Source of the DNA: Syngnathus acus
Lineage: Eukaryota > Chordata > Actinopteri > Syngnathiformes > Syngnathidae
NCBI RefSeq assembly: GCF_901709675.1
Contig: NC_051089.1
Coordinates: forward strand, 2,759,476-2,823,475
DNA length: 64,000 nucleotides
Reading direction: 5' to 3'
The notes beneath the pieces are model-generated. The model was not told the origin of the DNA. It saw only the letters and a list, made by a program, of their open reading frames with translations, and did no database searches. Positions 58,801-64,000 of the stretch are shown here, piece by piece. Numbering within the stretch: position 1 is the first letter of the stretch; every line of letters begins with the position of its first letter. The position numbers were made by a program, and so were the translations under genes.

Positions 58801-60758
58801 GGTGTCGTCCAAGGCGCATCCAAGGCGCATCCAAGGCGCATCCAAGGCGCATCCAAGGCGCATCCAAGGCGCATCCAAGGCGCATCCAAGGCGGTCCCGG
58901 CGTCGTACAGGCGCAACCAAGGCGGTCCCGGCGTCGTCCAGGCGCATCCAAGGCGGTCCCGGCGTCGGCCAGGCGCAACCAAGGCGGTCCCGGCGTCGTC
59001 TAGGTTCATGCAAGGCGGTCCCGGTGTCATCCAGGCAGATCCAGAGCAGTCCTGTCATCGTCCAGAGGCATCCAAGGCGCATTCACGGTGGTCCTGGCGT
59101 TGATTAGGCGCGTCCAAGGTGCATCCAAGGCACATTTCAAGCCAGTCCCGGCATCTTCCAGGCGCATCCAAGGCGGTCCCGGCGTCGGCCAGGCGCAACC
59201 AAGGCGGTCCCGGCGTCGTCTAGGTTCATGCAAGGCGGTCCCGGTGTCATCCAGGCAGATCCAGAGCAGTCCTGTCATCGTCCAGAGGCATCCAAGGCGC
59301 ATTCACGGTGGTCCTGGCGTTGATTAGGCGCGTCCAAGGTGCATCCAAGGCACATTTCAAGCCAGTCCCGGCATCTTCCAGGCGCATCCAAGGCGGTCCA
59401 AGCGTCGTCCAGGCGCATCCAAGGTGATCCCGGCATCGTCTAGGTGCATCCAAGGTGATCCCGGCGTCGTCCAGGCGCATACAAGGCGATCTCGGCATCG
59501 TCCAGGTGCATCCAAGGTGATCCCGGCGTCGTCCAGGCGCATACAAGGCGGTCCTGGCGCATCCAAGGCACATTTCAAGCCAGTCCCGGCGTCGTCCAGG
59601 CGCATCCAAGGTGATCCCGGCGTCGTCCAGGTGCATCCAAGGTGATCCCGGCGTCGTCCAGTCGCATACAAGGTGGTCCTGGCATTGTCTCAGCGCATCC
59701 AAGGCAGTCCGGGCATCGTCCAGGCGCATCCAAGGCGGTCCCAGCATCGTCCAGGCGTATCCGAGGCAGTCCTGGCTTTGTCCAAGTGCATCCAAGGCAA
59801 TCCTCTCTTCGTCCAGACGCATCCAAGGCAGTCCCGAAGTTGTCCAGGCGCATCCAAGTCACATCCAAGGTGGTCCTGGCATCATCCAGGTACACCCAAG
59901 GAGGTCCTGGTGTCGTCCAAGGCGCATCCAAGGCGCATCCAAGGCGCATCCAAGGCGCATCCAAGGCGCATCCAAGGCGCATCCAAGGTGGTCCCGGCAT
60001 CATCCAGACATCCAAGGCAGTCCCGGCGTCGTACAGGCACAACCAAGGCGGTCCCGGCGTCATCCAGGCGCATGCAAGCCAGTCCCGGCGTCGTCCAGGC
60101 GCATCCAAGGTGATCCCGGCGTCGTCCAGGTGCATCCAAGGTGATCCCGGCGTCGTTCAGTCACATACAAGGCGGTCCTGGCATTGTCTCAGCGCATCCA
60201 AGGCAGTCCGGGCATCGTCCAGGCGCATCCAAGGCGGTCCCAGCATCGTCCAGGCGTATCCGAGGCAGTCCTTGCTTTGTCCAAGTGCATCCAAGGCAAT
60301 CCTCTCTTCGTCCAGGCGCCTCCGAGGCAGTCCCAGCATCGTCCGGGCACATCCAAGGCGGTCCGGGCGTCGTCCAGGCGCATTCGAAGGAGTCCTGGCT
60401 TCTTCCAGGCACATCCAAGGCAGTCCTGGCTTCGTCCGGGCCCATCCAAGGTGCTCCTAGCTTTGTCCAGGCAGTACTGGCTTTGTCCAGGCGCATCCAA
60501 GGCGCGTCAAAGGCAGCCCCGGCGTTGTCCAACATCCAAGGCGTTCCTGGCTTTGTCCAGGCTTATCCAAGGAGGTCCCGAATTCATCCAGGCGCATCCA
60601 AGTCGGTCCGGGCGTTTTCCAGGCGCATCTAAGGCAGTCCAGGCGGATCCAAGGCGGTTCCAAGGCGGTTCCAAGGTGGTTCCAAGGCGGTTCTGGCATT
60701 GTCCAGACGCATCCAAGGCGGTCCCGGCTTCTTCCATGCACATCCAAGGCAGTCCATG
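55856..60758 (+). repeat. 31-bp minisatellite, long block B4 (unit 4)
   Basis: 4.9 kb. Higher-order signature at 58,575, 59,684 and 60,183. GGCGCATCCAA locus 59,921-59,986 has 6 copies. The GGCGTCGTCCA run near 56,765 is shorter than in units 1-3. Private 220-bp tandem duplication: the marker tgattaggcgcgtcc occurs at 59,101 and 59,321 with matching flanks. Confidence 0.92.
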
Positions 60759-61950
60759 CTTGAGGTTTTTCAGCGAAAACGGGCTGAATATTGCCAACAA
60801 TCCCACTTTGTGAATGCTACTTCAGCATTCACTATAAGCATCATATAAAGCAGCGTACCAAATTGCTCAGTGCGAGAAAAAAAAAACACTATTGCAGAAG
60901 ACCTACTTGCAGTCGTGGATATGGTCTCCGTCATGCTGCCTCATTTACATTATAAAAGAAATCATTTTATTTATTTTTGTTTTGTAGGGTAAAATGTTTA
61001 TATATTGTGCTCCTTACATTGAATTGAATATTATTTATTGCTGTTATTTTATTTCATATTATGTTAGCTTATTTTATAGTATTTTCTTCAGCATAAAATG
61101 GCAGTTGGTCAAGAATGTTTAGAATTTAAATATTCATAATTTATTTTTTAATTTCAGGCAAAGTGATGCACATTGAATCGGTTCTGTTACAGACACAAAA
61201 ACAATGTTGTAATAAAGTTATTCTTTACTGTAAGTTGACCTTTCTTTTTTATTTATTTTTTGTTTCTTTAATCATTAAAGAATCATTAAAGTTTAATGTT
61301 AATAAGGGTACAAGCGCAACATTTTTTCTTCTCCTTGGGGGGGCATCAGGGAATTGATTGAGCAGCACTGATCTAAGCGCAGGCGCAGGGCAGGGCAGGG
61401 GTGGGCAGGGCAGGGCAGGGCAGGGCAAGGGCAGGCAGGGCAGTTTCAACCAGAAGCAGGCACATGACATAGCCGCAAACAACAGACTGATGCTAGTTGA
61501 GTTAATCTGTCGATGGTGTTTTCCACCATTGATGCGTTAGCATCAAGCTAACCAACCTTAGCATTCATCACATTTTCTTCACATACTGTGTCAAATCTGT
61601 ATTGGGTGGTTCGCAGCCACCAAAATATTTTAGCCACTAAGCTTCAATCAGTTTTAGTATACATAATATATTGTCTGCTGTGAGTATTGTTATATTTTCT
61701 GCCTACAAGTGTTGCTGCAAAGTTTGTGTTCAAATATCAGTGTTATATTGCAGTTATAACGACTGCAATATTAATTTAGAATTGTTAGCATTGTATGTTA
61801 GCATTAAGCTCAGACAAAACTAAAACATCCAGGAGATGCTAAAATACTTGTCATCAAGCGTAACATTTGTAAATGAGTGATACTAACTTACTTGTTTGCT
61901 GTTCTCCTCAAGTATTCAGATCATAATGGCTGACGGAATTTTCGGTACTC
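60759..61950 (+). other. Spacer S4, terminal copy that closes the array
   Basis: Near-identical to S1-S3 up to about 61,850, then abruptly diverged (catcaagcgtaacattt instead of gtacagtgtgacttttg). Homology ends at 'gacggaattttcgg', exactly where the minisatellite starts in the other units. GGGCA count is 5. No gene. Confidence 0.85.
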
Positions 61951-62245
61951 CAAATGAACACGCATGGAATTTACAGTACACCATTGAAATGAAGGCAAAT
62001 ACAATTCGTGCAGCCCCCTAAAAAAAAAAAAAAAAACAATGACAAAAGAAAAAATTTATTTCGTTCGTTTTTTTACGGTGTAAAACCCTACAGTAATAGC
62101 ATAATTGAAAAGAATAAAAAGCGTTACAGAAAAACAGTTTGCAGTCTGTACATCATGATTTCATGCTTCAGTATAATACAAAGAGTTGAGACACTAAACT
62201 TCAATCAGTTTTTAGTATACATAATATACTGTATGCCCGTGAGTA
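61951..62245 (+). other. Right flank with a second partial S-like copy
   Basis: No gene. A-tract at about 62,021-62,036. The text actaaacttcaatcag through gtgagta (about 62,192-62,245) is a diverged paralogue of 61,636-61,687 in S4, so part of S exists a second time here, interrupted by the TIR element that follows. Confidence 0.7.
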
Positions 62246-62360
62246 CCGTAATTTTCGGACTATAAGTCACGGTTTTTTCATAGTTTGGGTGGGAGGGCGA
62301 CTTATAATAAGGAGCGACTTATGTTTTTTTTCAAAAATTTTCCCCCCAAAAAAAAAAGTG

Positions 62361-62405
62361 AAACCGCGATAAACGAACCGCAATGTAGCAAGGGATTACT
62401 GTAAT
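62361..62405 (-). mobile_element. Fragment of the 16.4-kb MITE family
   Basis: On the minus strand it reads TTACAGTAATCCCTTGCTAC and continues into cgtttatcgcgg, matching the left terminus of the MITE at 16,355. Only one end is present. Confidence 0.6.
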
Positions 62406-62426
62406 TTGAATTTCAAGTGACGTCAG

Positions 62427-62492
62427 CAGCGCGACGCAGCGCGACGCAGCGCGGCGCAGCGCGGCGCAGCGCGGCGCAGCGCGGCGCGGCGG
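62427..62492 (+). repeat. GC-rich GCGACGCAGC / GCGGCGCAGC tandem repeat
   Basis: Six or so imperfect 10-bp units, the first two or three with GCGAC and the rest with GCGGC. Extremely CpG-rich, inside the TIR element. Confidence 0.85.
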
Positions 62493-62646
62493 TTGTTTAC
62501 ATAAAGGACAAAGATTGATCACGGGATGACGAAGGGCCCCACGTACTACCGGCATCATTAGCGGCTTTGTTTCTAAGTGACACGGCGGACGAAGAGTTGG
62601 AAGAATTTAAGGATTTGGAGTGAGACAGAAGGTTTGAAAAACTATT

Positions 62647-62965
62647 ATGGCTTTTACACACGCCCGGTCCTACTCTAAGGAGCTCTCTTTCACCTCCGTG
62701 GATTGAAGTCGGGGGCCGGCGCTCGGCCGGGTGGCTGTCCAGGGACGGTGGATGGGGCTCGGACATGGCTTTTACGCACGCCCGGTCCTACTCTAGGTAG
62801 CTCTCTTTCACCTCCGTGGATGGAAGTCGAGGGCCGGCGCTCGGCCGGGTGGCTGTCCGGGGACGGTGGATGGGGCTCGGTCATGGCTTTTACGCACGTC
62901 CTATTCTATGGATCTCTCTTCCACTTCCGTGGCTGGAAGTCCATGCCGCCACACGCCTGGAAGTT
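62647..62965 (+). repeat. 118-bp tandem repeat, about 2.6 copies
   Basis: ATGGCTTTTAC starts at 62,647, 62,765 and 62,883 (offset 118 each). Copies 1 and 2 are ~95% alike (gctctctttcacctccgtgg, gctcggccgggtggctgtcc); copy 3 is partial and diverged. Confidence 0.88.
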
Positions 62966-63599
62966 TGTTTAGTTAAATAAAGAGCCGTTTACCAAACCCA
63001 CGTCTTTCCTTGTACTTTGTTAAGGCTGCAATATAGTTATATACTAGATCTGTGGAATAACGACGGGGCTAATGTCAGGGCTCACGCGCGGCATTGTTGA
63101 CAAAGGACGATGAATCTGATCGATGGATTTAATGATTTAGAGTGCACAGATGGTTTGATAATATTATTGCTTATATAATAGTTATTTGATTTCTAATTTA
63201 TATATCGTTATATGGGCCTGTGGAATATTTTGAAGTGCAAGCGCCGTCAGCGGCGCGCACACATTGTTAACAAAGGACAATCGATGGATTTAATGAATTA
63301 GAGTGACAGATGGTTTTATAAACGTGTTATTTATGTAATAGTTTTTTTTAAATAACTGAATGTTACGTCAGGGCCGTTCTCAGCTCTTCGTTTGTGTTTA
63401 TGTCACGTTAGCATACCTATCGTTTAGCCTGTTGTTGCTCGTTCATGACTGTTCTTGGTGTTGGATTTTGTCGAATAAATTGCCCCCCAAAATGCGACTT
63501 ATACTCCGGAGCGACTTGTGTTTTTTTCACTTTTTGGGCATTTTATGGCTGATGCGACTTGTACTCCAGAGCGACTTATGGTCCGAAAATTACGGTATT

Positions 63600-64000
63600 A
63601 TATTTTCTGACACATATACATACACATACACATGCATATATATACATACACATATATATACATACACATATATATATATACACATATATATATATACATA
63701 CACCTGCATATATACACATATATATATACATACACCTGCATATATATACACATATATATATATACATACACCTGCATATATATACACATATATATATACA
63801 TACACCTGCATATATATACACATATATATATATACATACACCTGCATATATATACACATATATATATATACATACACCTGCATATATATACACATATATA
63901 TATATACATACACCTGCATATATATACACATATATATATATACATACACCTGCATATACATACACCTGCATATATATACACCTGCATATATATACACATA
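63600..64000 (+). repeat. AT/CA-rich minisatellite with CACCTGCATATATA units
   Basis: After a TACACA-rich lead, units of about 32-40 bp (cacctgcatatata followed by tacacatatatatatacata) repeat at least eight times from 63,701 to the edge of the window, so the right limit is unknown. The [11 protein letters not shown]-type frames on the minus strand are its translation and not a protein gene. Confidence 0.9.

Larger units (their letters stand above)
18001..61950 (+). repeat. Macrosatellite: four head-to-tail units of about 10.2-11.2 kb plus a terminal partial unit
   Basis: The order S, (1-kb insertion), minisatellite, Rex3, long minisatellite repeats four times. Corresponding points in the Rex3 reverse-transcriptase frame (22,552; 33,537; 43,732; 54,977) are spaced 10,985, 10,195 and 11,245 bp. 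Unit limits at the minisatellite/S junction are 28,157, 38,331, 49,571 and 60,758. U2-U4 are near-identical. U1 matches them closely in its right part, but its left part (S, block A and the Rex3 3' end) is clearly diverged and lacks the 1-kb insertion. The units differ by real events (copy number of 11-bp repeats, a G7/G8 tract, a private 220-bp duplication), which argues against simple assembly duplication. By organisation it is comparable to mammalian macrosatellites such as D4Z4, without homology to them. Confidence 0.93.
62246..63595. mobile_element. TA-flanked TIR DNA transposon (non-autonomous), 1,350 bp
   Basis: The left end CCGTAATTTTCGGACTATAA (62,246) is the inverted complement of the right end TATGGTCCGAAAATTACGG (63,577-63,595) with one mismatch. 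TA precedes (62,244-62,245) and follows (63,596-63,597). Sub-terminal 'gcgactta' words recur at both ends (gcgacttat...ctccggagcgactt), a repeat style frequent in teleosts. The interior has no transposase frame, but it holds a fragment of the MITE family seen at 16,355 (62,361-62,405), a CRE (TGACGTCA, 62,418-62,425), a GC-rich tandem run, a 118-bp tandem repeat and three related ~90-bp modules (62,500-62,650; 63,096-63,185; 63,262-63,345). AATAAA occurs at 62,977 and 63,474. Confidence 0.8.

Noticed and set aside
18001-61950. The whole array as an assembly artefact (one unit copied by the assembler)
   Set aside because: Units carry independent differences: G7/G8 in Rex3, 11-bp counts of 8/10/10/6, GGGCA counts of 6/5/7/5, a private 220-bp duplication, the insertion present or absent. 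Copy number could still be wrong and needs long reads.
63576-63999. Three overlapping ~133-codon Tyr/Ile/Cys frames on minus
   Set aside because: Translation of the AT/CA minisatellite in all three frames.

Overview
This is nuclear DNA from a vertebrate, almost certainly a percomorph teleost fish. The evidence is a CAG|GTAAGA splice donor after a signal-peptide exon, several miniature DNA transposons of kinds common in teleosts, and four copies of a non-LTR retrotransposon I recognise as Rex3 (RTE clade), a fish-specific family. A syngnathid-like genome is possible from the TIR elements, but that is a weak guess. There is no bacterial-style gene organisation, and I see no rRNA, tRNA or CRISPR.

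Layout. (1) 1-17,886 is low-copy, AT-rich DNA without a recognisable complete gene. One convincing coding piece is a first exon on the minus strand (2,571-2,631) encoding a signal peptide; its gene runs off the left edge. Old repeats, simple-sequence tracts, a 180-bp tandem duplication, a MITE and a few candidate regulatory motifs lie in the rest. (2) 18,001-61,950 is a macrosatellite of four head-to-tail units (U1 18,001-28,157; U2 28,158-38,331; U3 38,332-49,571; U4 49,572-60,758) plus a terminal partial unit. Each unit contains an AT-rich spacer S, a short block of GC-rich 31-bp minisatellite (A in U1, C in U2-U4), a dead 5'-truncated Rex3 on the minus strand, and a long block of the same minisatellite (B). 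U2-U4 also carry a 1-kb retrotransposon remnant with an AT-rich microsatellite tail, inserted with a 9-bp target duplication. (3) 61,951-64,000 is the right flank: a 1,350-bp TA-flanked TIR transposon that landed in a second S-like copy, then an AT/CA minisatellite running to the edge.

Nothing in the array looks like a functional gene. The many long reading frames (up to 539 codons, on both strands) come from a 31-bp repeat that has no stop codon in any of its six frames. The order of events can be read: the minisatellite arose beside S; Rex3 inserted into it and decayed; U1 split off; the ancestor of U2-U4 then gained the 1-kb insertion, a ~545-bp deletion and a 2-bp deletion; then the unit was amplified. 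Homogenisation and slippage continue, as shown by private indels and different 11-bp repeat counts in each unit. The most unusual features are the nested 11/31/~500-1,100/~10,000-bp periodicity, the six-frame openness, and the use of the array as a landing site for retrotransposons whose ends match CATCC.
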